NCBI GenBank assembly: GCA_910587425.1
Contig: CAJUKU010000023.1
Coordinates: forward strand, 1-24,089
Source: an uncultured Muribaculaceae bacterium
Lineage (GTDB): Bacteria; Bacteroidota; Bacteroidia; Bacteroidales; Muribaculaceae
Length of the DNA stretch: 24,089 bases
Reading direction: 5' to 3'
Shown: positions 1-7,737 of the stretch, one piece after another
Layout of the letters: the number at the start of each line of letters is the position of its first letter
How positions within the stretch are numbered: the stretch's first letter is position 1
Made by a program: the position numbers and the translations under genes
The notes under the pieces: generated by a model
Told to the model about the DNA's origin: nothing
The model's input: the letters and a program-made list of their open reading frames with translations, nothing else
Database searches by the model: none

Positions 1-29
1 CGGCGCCGCTCCGTTCCCGAAAGCGAGTG

Positions 30-62
30 CAAAGGTACACCCTTTTTCCACCCCCCACCAAA
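30..62 (-). promoter_or_regulatory. Leftward Bacteroidetes-type promoter at window edge
   Basis: Read on the minus strand, TACCTTTG (30-37) matches the Bacteroidetes -7 consensus TAnnTTTG exactly. A TTTG (59-62) lies 21 bases upstream as the -33 element. Transcription would start near base 23 and leave the window, so the gene it serves is not visible. The match to both elements and the spacing make this a good candidate; it is a sequence match only. Confidence 0.6.
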
Positions 63-341
63 CAATCACACCTTTTTCTCGCAAAAATCACACAAAAACA
101 CACCAAAACACCCCATACACATTATTAATATAATAAGACCGATATAAATAAAAGCGACCTGAACCGATCAGATCGCCCGTCAAAGCACGCCCCTAAGAGT
201 ATATAACGCGACAAAACGCCGGTCAACGCCGGCGGATCAGGCTCAGACCGTCGCGAACCGGGCAGAAAGACGCTGAATATACAAGCAATTATGGCACACC
301 TGAATATCTCCGTGAAGAGATATTCCATAAGAAAAATGAGG
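63..341. other. Non-coding stretch upstream of dnaE
   Basis: No convincing gene lies between the leftward promoter at the edge and the dnaE promoter. The first 100 bases are rich in A and C. The middle holds short GC-rich repeats (CGCCGG twice near 215-232). The end holds an inverted repeat at 302-325. A 91-codon minus-strand reading frame (125-400) crosses the dnaE promoter and has no family resemblance, so I treat this stretch as intergenic. A small RNA cannot be excluded, but I see no recognisable one. Confidence 0.5.
302..325. repeat. Perfect 9-bp inverted repeat upstream of the dnaE promoter
   Basis: GAATATCTC (302-310) and GAGATATTC (317-325) are perfect complements around a 6-base centre. 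The repeat ends 16 bases before the -33 element of dnaE. It has no U-tract on the plus strand, so it does not look like a terminator; an operator-like protein site is the alternative. Function is inference. Confidence 0.4.
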
Positions 342-372
342 TTTGACAATCGGTGAAAAATGTGTATCTTTG
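342..372 (+). promoter_or_regulatory. dnaE promoter (Bacteroidetes -33/-7)
   Basis: TTTG at 342-345 and TATCTTTG at 365-372 are separated by 19 bases, a full match to the Bacteroidetes primary-sigma consensus TTTG / TAnnTTTG. The expected start point near 379 gives a leader of about 70 bases before the dnaE ATG at 449. Confidence 0.75.
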
Positions 373-448
373 GGGTTGGTTTAACAAGCCTAAGCATCAT
401 TATTATTCATAATATACAGTATTCGTCTACTACACAACAAGCAAGACT

Positions 449-3400
449 ATGACTCCATACGTGCACCTTCATGTCCACACTCAATATTCGCTCCTCGACG
501 GACAAGCCTCAGTCCCCGCCTTGATAGACAAGGCGCTCGACGACGGCATGGCAGGTATTGCCATAACCGACCATGGAAATATGTTCGGAGTCAAGGAAAT
601 CTACAATTACGTGAACGGCGGATGCCTGAAAGGCTATAAAAAAGCTCTTGAAAAGGCGGAGAGCAAAGGTGATCAAGCCAAGATCAATCAGATGAGCAAC
701 CGAATAAAACGCATCAAGGACGGAAGCTTCAGATTGATAATAGGCTGCGAAATGTATGTAGCCAACGGACTGCTGTCGGAAAGAACCGACAAACGCGACA
801 CCGGCAGACACCTCATCGTCCTGGCTAAGAATGCTACGGGCTATAAAAACCTTATAAAACTTGTCTCGAAAGCCTGGACTGACGGCTTCTACACTCATCC
901 CCGTACTGACAAGACAGAACTTGCCGCACATAAGGAAGGGCTTATAATCGCATCCGCCTGTCTCGGTGGAGAGTTGCCGAGGCTTCTTCGCGACGGACTC
1001 GTAGACGAAGCACGCGAACGCGCCAAATGGTGGAAAGATACTTTTGGCGATGACTACTACATTGAGCTGCAACGCCACCCGGCGACAAATCCCAGCGGCA
1101 ACTCGGATGTCTACGCACTACAGGAGCGTGTGAATCCACATCTCATCAATATAGCGCGTGAACTCGGCATAAAACTCATAGCCACGAACGACGTGCATTT
1201 TGTCAACGAAAGCGACGCCGAGGCACATGACCGCCTTATCTGCGTGAGCACCAACAACTATGTGAACGACCTCGACCGCATGCGCTATACAAAGCAGGAG
1301 TGGATGAAAACGCAACAGGAGATGAACGCCCTCTTCAGCGATATTCCTGAGGCATTGGAGAACACACTTGAAATAGCATCGAAAGTCGAGCATTACTCCA
1401 TAGACCACGGACCGATCATGCCCAACTTCGAGATACCTGCCGATTTCGGAACAGAAGAGGAATATCGCCAGAGACTTACCGAAAAAGATCTGTTCGACGA
1501 GTTCACACGCGACGAGAATGGCAATGTAGTCCTCAGTCAGGAAGATGCCGAGGCGAAGATAAAGAAGCTCGGAGGCTACGACAAGCTATACCGCATTAAA
1601 TTCGAAGCCGACTACCTTGCCAAGCTGGCATACGACGGCGCGAAAAAACGATATGGAGATCCGCTGACACCCGAGCTTGAGGAACGTATAAAATTCGAGC
1701 TGCACATAATGAAAACCATGGGTTTCCCCGGTTACTTCCTTATCGTGCAGGACTTCATCCGCGCAGGTCGCGAGGAACTGGGAGTCAGCATAGGTCCAGG
1801 GCGTGGATCGGCAGCCGGCAGCGCTGTTGCATACTGCCTTGGAATCACACAGATAGACCCCGTGAAATACGATCTTCTGTTCGAACGTTTCCTGAACCCT
1901 GACCGTATTTCACTGCCTGATATCGATATCGACTTTGACGACGACGGACGCTCGGAAGTGCTGAGATACGTCACCCGTAAATATGGCGAAGAGAAAGTAG
2001 CGCACATCATCACCTACGGCACAATGGCGGCGAAATCGGCTATCAAGGATGTGGCGCGCGTCGAACAGCTCCCCTTGAAAGAGAGCGACCGCCTTACGAA
2101 GCTCATACCCAAGCGTATGCCGGAGGTCGACGGCAAAACATTGTCAGAGACACTCGACAACTGCTTCAACTATGTACCGGCATTCAAGGAAGAGCTTCAC
2201 AGCCCGAATCCGCTCGTTGTTGAGACACTGCAATACGCACGCGAACTCGAAGGCAATGTGCGCAATACTGGCGTACATGCATGTGGAGTGATCATCTGCC
2301 GCGACGATATCACCGACTGGGTTCCGGTGAGCACGGCTGTCGACAAAGCCTCGGGGTCAAAAGAGCGTATAATCGTAACGCAATACGAAGGAAAGGTAAT
2401 CGAGGAGACAGGACTGATCAAGATGGACTTCCTCGGACTAAAGACATTGTCGATCATCAAGGAAGCTGTGGCAAATATCAAACGCACAAGCGGGAAGGAT
2501 ATTGACATAGACACAATACCTATCGACGACCCGAAGACCTATCAGCTGTACTGCGAAGGCAACACCGTCGGGACATTCCAGTTTGAGTCGGCAGGAATGC
2601 AAAAATACCTGCGTGAGCTCCAGCCCTCGACATTCGAGGACCTCATAGCGATGAATGCCCTCTATCGTCCGGGACCTATGGAGTACATTCCGGACTTCAT
2701 CCGCCGCAAGCATGGTCGTGAACCGATCACTTACGATATTCCGGAGATGGAAAAGTATCTTAAGGACACTTATGGCATCACTGTCTATCAGGAGCAGGTC
2801 ATGCTGTTGTCGCGACTACTCGCGAATTTCACGCGCGGTCAGAGCGACACCATGCGAAAAGCCATGGGTAAGAAGCTCATCGACAAGATGAACGAGCTTG
2901 AGAAACTCTTCATGGAAGGGGGTCAGGCAAACGGACACAACCCTGATACACTGAAAAAGATATGGAACGACTGGAAGGAGTTCGCAAAGTATGCGTTCAA
3001 CAAGAGCCACGCCACCTGCTACAGCTGGGTGGCGTTCCAGACCGCATGGCTTAAGGCTAACTATCCTGCCGAATACATGGCTGCCGTGCTGACGCGAAAC
3101 CGTTCGGACAACGGTAAACTCGTGGTGTTCATGGAGGAGTGCAAACGTATGCACATAACCATCAAAGGTCCTGACGTGAACGAAAGTTACTCGGAGTTTG
3201 GTGTCAACACCCATGGTGAAATCCGTTTCGGTCTTTCAGCCATCAAGGGAGTCGGTGAGAATGTCGTAAATGAGATTATCGCCGCCCGCAATGCCGGAGG
3301 CGCATTCAAGTCAATCTACGATTTCATTGAGCGTGTGAACCTCACCGCCCTCAACAGACGCCTCATAGAGAACCTTGCATACGCTGGTGCATTCGACTGC

Positions 3401-4240
3401 TTCAAGGAAGACATCAAGCGTGAAGACTTCTTCGAGAAGAACAACCGCGGAGAGACATTTGCCGACTGCCTGATGCGATACGGTCAGTTGTTCCAGGCTG
3501 ACCAACAGTCACAAAGCATGTCGTTGTTCGGCGACGACGAATCAGCAATGAGTACTGCCGGGCGTCCTCCTGTAATTCCGGCTGTGCCCTGGGTCGATGC
3601 CGTCAAGCTCGAGAAAGAGCGTGAGCTTGTGGGCATTTTCCATTCAGCCCACCCGCTCGACCAGTATTATCTCGAACTCCATTACGGCATGAGCCATCTT
3701 GCCGACTATAAAGGCGAGGCAGTACAGCTCGACCAGGAATACACTTATGGCGGACTTGTCATAGAATTATCCTCACGCCCGACAAACGACGGCAAATACT
3801 ACGGATACCTAAAACTTGAAGACTACAGCGGCTCCGCCGAAATTTATCTGAACGCCAACATATACTCCCAGTACGCCAACTTCGGCAGACCAAACATGGC
3901 GGTTTACGTCAAGGGGGTATACAAGCTCAACCGCAGGAATGAAGTAGTATTCAATGTGAGCAAGATAGGATTTCTCGGCGACCTGCAGGGATCGCTCATA
4001 AAAGGCATATCAATAACACTCGATAAAGATCAGCTGAACCAGGCGGTATTCGACATGCTGTATGAGGCTACAAACCATCCCGCTCAGGAAAACACGAAAT
4101 ACGGAACAATGGGTATACGGATATTCGAGCCGAGCGTGAACCGTTATCTCAACTTTGACTCTCCGCTACGCATGCCCATGACACGCGACACGCTTGAAAT
4201 GCTCGACAGCATGAATATAAACTACACAGCCACACGTTGA
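449..4240 (+). CDS. dnaE: DNA polymerase III subunit alpha
   Basis: Catalytic subunit of the replicative DNA polymerase, class DnaE1, 1263 residues (E. coli about 1160). An N-terminal PHP domain begins at once with HLHVHTQYSLLDG. The C-family polymerase active site shows PDIDIDFDDD with D491 and D493, and the third aspartate D660 in MDFLGL. A tandem HhH region and an OB-fold follow. QSMSLF (1022-1027) fits the internal sliding-clamp binding motif. All nine PHP metal ligands known from proofreading DnaE enzymes appear to be present: H8, H10, D17, H42, E101, H121, C171, D248 and H250. E. coli DnaE has lost several of these. The ATG at 449 is the natural start because the PHP motif lies only 5 residues inside. 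The stop is 4 bases before the next gene, suggesting coupled expression from the promoter at 342-372. No intein or frameshift is visible. Confidence 0.98.
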   Translation: MTPYVHLHVHTQYSLLDGQASVPALIDKALDDGMAGIAITDHGNMFGVKEIYNYVNGGCLKGYKKALEKAESKGDQAKINQMSNRIKRIKDGSFRLIIGCEMYVANGLLSERTDKRDTGRHLIVLAKNATGYKNLIKLVSKAWTDGFYTHPRTDKTELAAHKEGLIIASACLGGELPRLLRDGLVDEARERAKWWKDTFGDDYYIELQRHPATNPSGNSDVYALQERVNPHLINIARELGIKLIATNDVHFVNESDAEAHDRLICVSTNNYVNDLDRMRYTKQEWMKTQQEMNALFSDIPEALENTLEIASKVEHYSIDHGPIMPNFEIPADFGTEEEYRQRLTEKDLFDEFTRDENGNVVLSQEDAEAKIKKLGGYDKLYRIKFEADYLAKLAYDGAKKRYGDPLTPELEERIKFELHIMKTMGFPGYFLIVQDFIRAGREELGVSIGPGRGSAAGSAVAYCLGITQIDPVKYDLLFERFLNPDRISLPDIDIDFDDDGRSEVLRYVTRKYGEEKVAHIITYGTMAAKSAIKDVARVEQLPLKESDRLTKLIPKRMPEVDGKTLSETLDNCFNYVPAFKEELHSPNPLVVETLQYARELEGNVRNTGVHACGVIICRDDITDWVPVSTAVDKASGSKERIIVTQYEGKVIEETGLIKMDFLGLKTLSIIKEAVANIKRTSGKDIDIDTIPIDDPKTYQLYCEGNTVGTFQFESAGMQKYLRELQPSTFEDLIAMNALYRPGPMEYIPDFIRRKHGREPITYDIPEMEKYLKDTYGITVYQEQVMLLSRLLANFTRGQSDTMRKAMGKKLIDKMNELEKLFMEGGQANGHNPDTLKKIWNDWKEFAKYAFNKSHATCYSWVAFQTAWLKANYPAEYMAAVLTRNRSDNGKLVVFMEECKRMHITIKGPDVNESYSEFGVNTHGEIRFGLSAIKGVGENVVNEIIAARNAGGAFKSIYDFIERVNLTALNRRLIENLAYAGAFDCFKEDIKREDFFEKNNRGETFADCLMRYGQLFQADQQSQSMSLFGDDESAMSTAGRPPVIPAVPWVDAVKLEKERELVGIFHSAHPLDQYYLELHYGMSHLADYKGEAVQLDQEYTYGGLVIELSSRPTNDGKYYGYLKLEDYSGSAEIYLNANIYSQYANFGRPNMAVYVKGVYKLNRRNEVVFNVSKIGFLGDLQGSLIKGISITLDKDQLNQAVFDMLYEATNHPAQENTKYGTMGIRIFEPSVNRYLNFDSPLRMPMTRDTLEMLDSMNINYTATR

Positions 4241-4244
4241 CACT

Positions 4245-4784
4245 ATGAATATAGTAATCACCGATCTTAAAGACTGCATGGATATGGCTGATGCCGTGCG
4301 CCAGCTATACATTGACGCATTCCCACCGGAAGAAAGGCGTCCCTGGGATAAGTTCAAAGAACTGCTTGAATCCGAACCGTCGTTCGACGTGCATGTCGTG
4401 ACTGCCGACGGTGCATTCGCCGGATTCATAAGCATCTGGTCATTGCGCGACGTGTGCTACGGCGAGCATTTCGCCACACTGCCATCACTACGTGGAGCCG
4501 GCATCGGGGGCGCTGTCCTTGATGAGATATTGAAACAGCTACCGAAACCATTCGTAGGCGAAGTTGAGCCGCCCGAGACAAGCGACGTCGCGAAGCGGCG
4601 CATAGGGTTCTATGCCCGCCACGGACTGCATACATTCGACGACTATGATTATATACAGCCTCCGTACTCTCCTGAATTACCTTCCGTGAGACTGCTGCTT
4701 ATGTCAAATGACCGGGAAATAGATCTTGACGCCACCACACGCGAGATACATGAGAGGGTCTACGGAGTCTGTCGCGGGGCATAG
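4245..4784 (+). CDS. GNAT-family N-acetyltransferase
   Basis: A 179-residue acetyltransferase of the Gcn5-related fold. The acetyl-CoA binding motif reads LPSLRGAGIGGAVLDEIL (about residues 79-96), fitting the family pattern R/Q-x-x-G-x-G/A. A central beta strand with a bulge (residues 64-78) precedes it, and FYARHGLH (about 124-131) is the usual C-terminal GNAT signature. The N-terminal DAFPPEERRPW stretch occurs in several Bacteroidetes members of this family. The acceptor substrate cannot be read from sequence. It starts 4 bases after the dnaE stop, so it is almost certainly transcribed and probably translationally coupled with dnaE. No terminator with a good stem follows it directly. Confidence 0.85.
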   Translation: MNIVITDLKDCMDMADAVRQLYIDAFPPEERRPWDKFKELLESEPSFDVHVVTADGAFAGFISIWSLRDVCYGEHFATLPSLRGAGIGGAVLDEILKQLPKPFVGEVEPPETSDVAKRRIGFYARHGLHTFDDYDYIQPPYSPELPSVRLLLMSNDREIDLDATTREIHERVYGVCRGA

Positions 4785-4947
4785 CCATCCGTTTTTTAAG
4801 GCATGGGCAACATACTGATTCGCGCGACATCCTTTGGGGGCAGATTTACGTTATAGTAATGGAAGACTTCCGTCCGGTACATATCTGAAGCGGAACGCAA
4901 ATCCTCGCCCTATATCTTGTAGCGGCGATAATCAACTATGACTTAAG

Positions 4948-5667
4948 ATGCTAAAAAAACTACTGCTCAGTTTAATTCTGATTCCAATCAGCTGCGGAAT
5001 AGCTGCCGCCGACACATCCACGATCGTAAAGGCGGAACGATTCTACAAGCAGCATGAATGGGCGAGCGCCGCAGCCATGTATTATCTCCTTATCGACGGG
5101 AATCCTGAGAACGCCGGATACTACGGTCGGGCTATAGTGTCTGACGGCATGCGTGGAGATACAGCCGCACAGATGCGCACCATGCGTCTCGCGCTGGATC
5201 ATCATCTGACATTTGACACACTGTTCTCGCACGTCGAGACCGAGAGCATGCAACTTGGTGAGGCTGACGTCTACGAGCGTTTCCTGCTGCTTCTGAAAGA
5301 GCGCGAGCCATGGATGACGCGTGCGGTTGACGCACGGTTGATGAGCTATTATGCCTTCCGGCGCAATCCGGAAGCATCTGTCAGATATGCCGAGACCATG
5401 CTCAGCGGAATGCCCGATGATGAAAACGCACTGTATATACTTGCTCAAGGATATCTCGGCGAAGGCGACCTCACGGAAGCAATGAAAGTGTACGAACGGA
5501 TCATCAGCATCAATCCCCGCTCATACACTGCCCTGCTCTACCTCGGCAACGCCGCAGCCGATGCCGGCGAGAAGTCAAAAGCTCTTGAATACCTCAACAA
5601 AGCTAAAGAGATAAAGCCTACGCCATACGTGACAGCACTGATCGAGCGTTTAAGCACTACTGAGTAA
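4948..5667 (+). CDS. Secreted tetratricopeptide-repeat protein
   Basis: A 239-residue protein with an N-terminal signal peptide (KK, then a hydrophobic core to about residue 18, likely cleavage after AAA at about 21). Helix-pair repeats follow. The clearest TPR units are in the C-terminal half (ALYILAQGYLGEGDLTEAMKVYERI and ALLYLGNAAADAGEKSKALEYLNKA), with weaker ones at residues 28-100. It most likely acts in the periplasm as a protein-protein interaction scaffold; the partner is unknown. A cysteine inside the leader (LIPISC) does not fit a good lipobox, so I favour a soluble periplasmic form. It lies 163 bases after the GNAT gene, in the same direction, and ends before the terminator at 5710-5770. 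Its own promoter was not recognised. Confidence 0.75.
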   Translation: MLKKLLLSLILIPISCGIAAADTSTIVKAERFYKQHEWASAAAMYYLLIDGNPENAGYYGRAIVSDGMRGDTAAQMRTMRLALDHHLTFDTLFSHVETESMQLGEADVYERFLLLLKEREPWMTRAVDARLMSYYAFRRNPEASVRYAETMLSGMPDDENALYILAQGYLGEGDLTEAMKVYERIISINPRSYTALLYLGNAAADAGEKSKALEYLNKAKEIKPTPYVTALIERLSTTE

Positions 5668-5709
5668 CCGCTCATAGTCCGGAACAGAATTCACACTGCC
5701 CCATACTCT

Positions 5710-5770
5710 AAAAAAATAAGTCAGCCTCACATTGTCCGAATATCGGCACTCAATGTGAGGCTGGCTTATT
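5710..5770. terminator. Bidirectional terminator between convergent genes
   Basis: Arms at 5715-5734 and 5751-5770 pair over 20 positions with one T-G wobble, around a 16-base loop. Seven A residues at 5710-5716 give a strong U-tract for the leftward transcript of the dehydrogenase. The rightward side has the weaker TTATTTAT. It sits 48 bases past the TPR stop and 20 bases past the dehydrogenase stop, so it can serve both. Confidence 0.85.
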
Positions 5771-5789
5771 TATGGTCAGATATTATTGC

Positions 5790-6986
5790 TCAGACTTCGA
5801 GATCTATATTCAGGAGCTCATGCCAAGGAAGACCCTGTTTGGCAAGCTGCTCCATGAACGGATCGGGATCAAACTCCTCGACGTTATGCACGCCAGCCTT
5901 CACCCATTTGCCGGTAAGGAACATCATGGCACCGATCATAGCCGGAACACCCGTAGTATAGCTCACCGCCTGCATACCTGTCTCACGGAAAGCTGCTTCA
6001 TGGCTGCAATTGTTGTAGATGTAGTATGTGAGGTGCTTGCCTTCCTTATCAAGACCCTCTATGCGGCAGCCGATCGATGTCTCGCCGTGATAGTTCTCAC
6101 CGAGATCCTGAGGATTGGGCAGGACAGCCTTGAGGAACTGCAGGGGAACAATCTTTGTACCGTTATAGTCAACCTCGTCTATACGTGCCATACCTATGTT
6201 CTGGATCACACGGAGGTGAGTCAGATACTCCTGACCGAATGTCATCCAGAAGCGCGCGCGCTTAATGCTGGGGAAGTTCTGCACGAGGCTCTCAAGCTCC
6301 TCATGATAGAGGAGATATGACTCACGCGCACCGATGTTAGGATAAGTCAGCGGCTTATGTATCTCAAGCGGACCGGTGGTCACCCACTTTCCATCCTGCC
6401 AGTAGCGTCCGTTCTGAGTGATCTCGCGGATGTTGATCTCAGGGTTGAAGTTGGTTGCAAACGCCTTTCCATGATCTCCGGCATTGCAGTCCACTATATC
6501 GAGATACTCCATCTCGGAGAAGTAGTGCTTTGCAGCGTATGCCGTGAACACACCTGAGACACCCGGATCGAAACCGCAACCGAGGATGGCTGTGAGCCCT
6601 GCTTTCTCAAACTTCTCACGATATGCCCACTGCCACGAGTATTCAAAATGCGCCTCATCGCGCGGCTCATAGTTTGCCGTGTCAAGGTAGTTCACACCAC
6701 ACTTCAGGCATGCCTCCATGATTGTGAGGTCCTGATAAGGGAGCGCAACATTGATCACCATCTGCGGCTTGTGCCGGTTGAAAAGCTCCACAAGCTGATC
6801 CACAGAGTCAGCATCTACAGAGTCGGTGGTCACACGCGGCGATCCTATAGCCTTGGCGATGGCGTCGCACTTGCTGCGGGTGCGGGAAGCGAGAACAATC
6901 TCGCTGAACACCTCAGGGTTCTGAGCGCATTTGTGTGCCACAACCGTGCCAACACCTCCGGCTCCAATGATTATAACTTTTGCCAT
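5790..6986 (-). CDS. Carboxynorspermidine/carboxyspermidine dehydrogenase (saccharopine dehydrogenase family)
   Basis: A 398-residue NAD(P)H-dependent enzyme of the saccharopine dehydrogenase superfamily. The N-terminal Rossmann motif is IIGAGGVGTVVAHKC (residues 5-19). The family signatures LDTANYEPRDEAHFEYSWQW, ILGCGFDPGVSGVFTAYA and AGDHGKAFATNFNPEINIREI match the carboxynorspermidine synthase branch better than the lysine-pathway enzymes. Length also fits that branch (about 400). In gut Bacteroidetes this enzyme condenses aspartate semialdehyde with a diamine, the step before carboxyspermidine decarboxylase in spermidine synthesis; that is family knowledge. The decarboxylase partner is not in the window. 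It appears transcribed alone, with a promoter candidate at 7097-7127 and the terminator at 5710-5770. The cytoplasmic role is inferred from the absence of a signal peptide. Confidence 0.85.
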   Translation of the reverse strand: MAKVIIIGAGGVGTVVAHKCAQNPEVFSEIVLASRTRSKCDAIAKAIGSPRVTTDSVDADSVDQLVELFNRHKPQMVINVALPYQDLTIMEACLKCGVNYLDTANYEPRDEAHFEYSWQWAYREKFEKAGLTAILGCGFDPGVSGVFTAYAAKHYFSEMEYLDIVDCNAGDHGKAFATNFNPEINIREITQNGRYWQDGKWVTTGPLEIHKPLTYPNIGARESYLLYHEELESLVQNFPSIKRARFWMTFGQEYLTHLRVIQNIGMARIDEVDYNGTKIVPLQFLKAVLPNPQDLGENYHGETSIGCRIEGLDKEGKHLTYYIYNNCSHEAAFRETGMQAVSYTTGVPAMIGAMMFLTGKWVKAGVHNVEEFDPDPFMEQLAKQGLPWHELLNIDLEV

Positions 6987-7096
6987 ATCTCAGTAAGGTA
7001 AATATTTACGGTTCGGATAGCCGGAATGAATCTTTCTACTCACCGACGCTGTCGCGTATAATCATGAATAAAAATTCATTCAGGCATTTCGACGCG

Positions 7097-7127
7097 CTAA
7101 GTTACACCTTTTCCCGCCGATGTGCAA
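7097..7127 (-). promoter_or_regulatory. Candidate promoter for the polyamine dehydrogenase
   Basis: On the minus strand TTG (7125-7127) is followed after 20 bases by TAACTTAG (7097-7104), a seven-of-eight match to TAnnTTTG. The start point near 7090 would leave a leader of roughly 100 bases before the ATG at 6986. The leader contains a small AT hairpin, ATGAAT (7064-7069) with ATTCAT (7074-7079). Confidence 0.45.
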
Positions 7128-7140
7128 CCCCGAGGTGTAA
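7102..7140. repeat. Inverted repeat flanking the dehydrogenase promoter
   Basis: TTACACC (7102-7108) and GGTGTAA (7134-7140) are perfect 7-base complements with centres 32 bases apart, about three helical turns. The first half overlaps the -7 element and the second lies just upstream of the -33 element. This layout would suit a repressor that binds both half-sites, but seven bases can also pair by chance. Confidence 0.25.
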
Positions 7141-7237
7141 AAATTCACGAAATTAGGAGAATGCGCCCCGGTAATAACCATTATCAATGGGATCTGAGAC
7201 TATAAAATGTATAATCTCGGAATTGAATACAACTGGC

Positions 7238-7720
7238 TCAGCGGGTGATGAGTGCTGTGGCAAGAGCGGCAATGCCCTCGCGGCGACCTGTGAAACCGAG
7301 AGTCTCGGTTGTAGTCGCTTTGACAGAGACGCGCTCCAGATCAATGCCGAGATCTGCTGCGACAGCAGCGCGCATCTGTTCGATATAGGGGAGCAGCTTC
7401 GGGACCTGGGCTATGATCGTGACATCTACGTTGCCTACCGAAAAACCATGCTCGCCTATAATCTCTACCACACGGCGCAGCAATACCCGCGAGTCAGCCC
7501 CCTTGTAGGCAGGATCGGTATCGGGAAAGTGGAAACCTATGTCGCGTAAGGCTGCAGCTCCGAGCAGCGCGTCGGAAATAGCATGCAGCGCTACATCGGC
7601 GTCGCTGTGTCCGAGCAATCCTTCGGAGTGAGGCACCCGCACTCCGCAAAGCCAGAGTTCACGGTCAGGCGCGAAACGGTGTACATCAAACCCGTTGCCA
7701 ATACGTATGTCGTTTGTCAT
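7238..7720 (-). CDS. ispF: 2-C-methyl-D-erythritol 2,4-cyclodiphosphate synthase
   Basis: A 160-residue enzyme of the MEP isoprenoid pathway, which closes CDP-ME 2-phosphate into the cyclic diphosphate and releases CMP. The metal ligands are visible as DVH (D12, H14) and H46 in HSDADVALHAISDALLGAAAL. FPDTDP and the C-terminal KATTTETLGFTGRREGIAA are family hallmarks. I use the ATG at 7718-7720 (MTNDIRIGNGFDVHRF) rather than an in-frame TTG two codons upstream. It begins 17 bases after the porV stop, so the two genes probably share a transcript. Length and motifs are normal; the protein is a cytoplasmic trimer in known cases. Confidence 0.96.
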   Translation of the reverse strand: MTNDIRIGNGFDVHRFAPDRELWLCGVRVPHSEGLLGHSDADVALHAISDALLGAAALRDIGFHFPDTDPAYKGADSRVLLRRVVEIIGEHGFSVGNVDVTIIAQVPKLLPYIEQMRAAVAADLGIDLERVSVKATTTETLGFTGRREGIAALATALITR

Positions 7721-7737
7721 AATCAATAATGTAGTGG

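Noticed and set aside
125..400. 91-codon minus-strand reading frame upstream of dnaE
   Set aside because: It crosses the dnaE promoter, has no recognisable domain and lies in intergenic-looking sequence.
5772..6320. 182-codon plus-strand reading frame opposite the polyamine dehydrogenase
   Set aside because: It is antisense to conserved dehydrogenase motifs and begins inside the terminator region.
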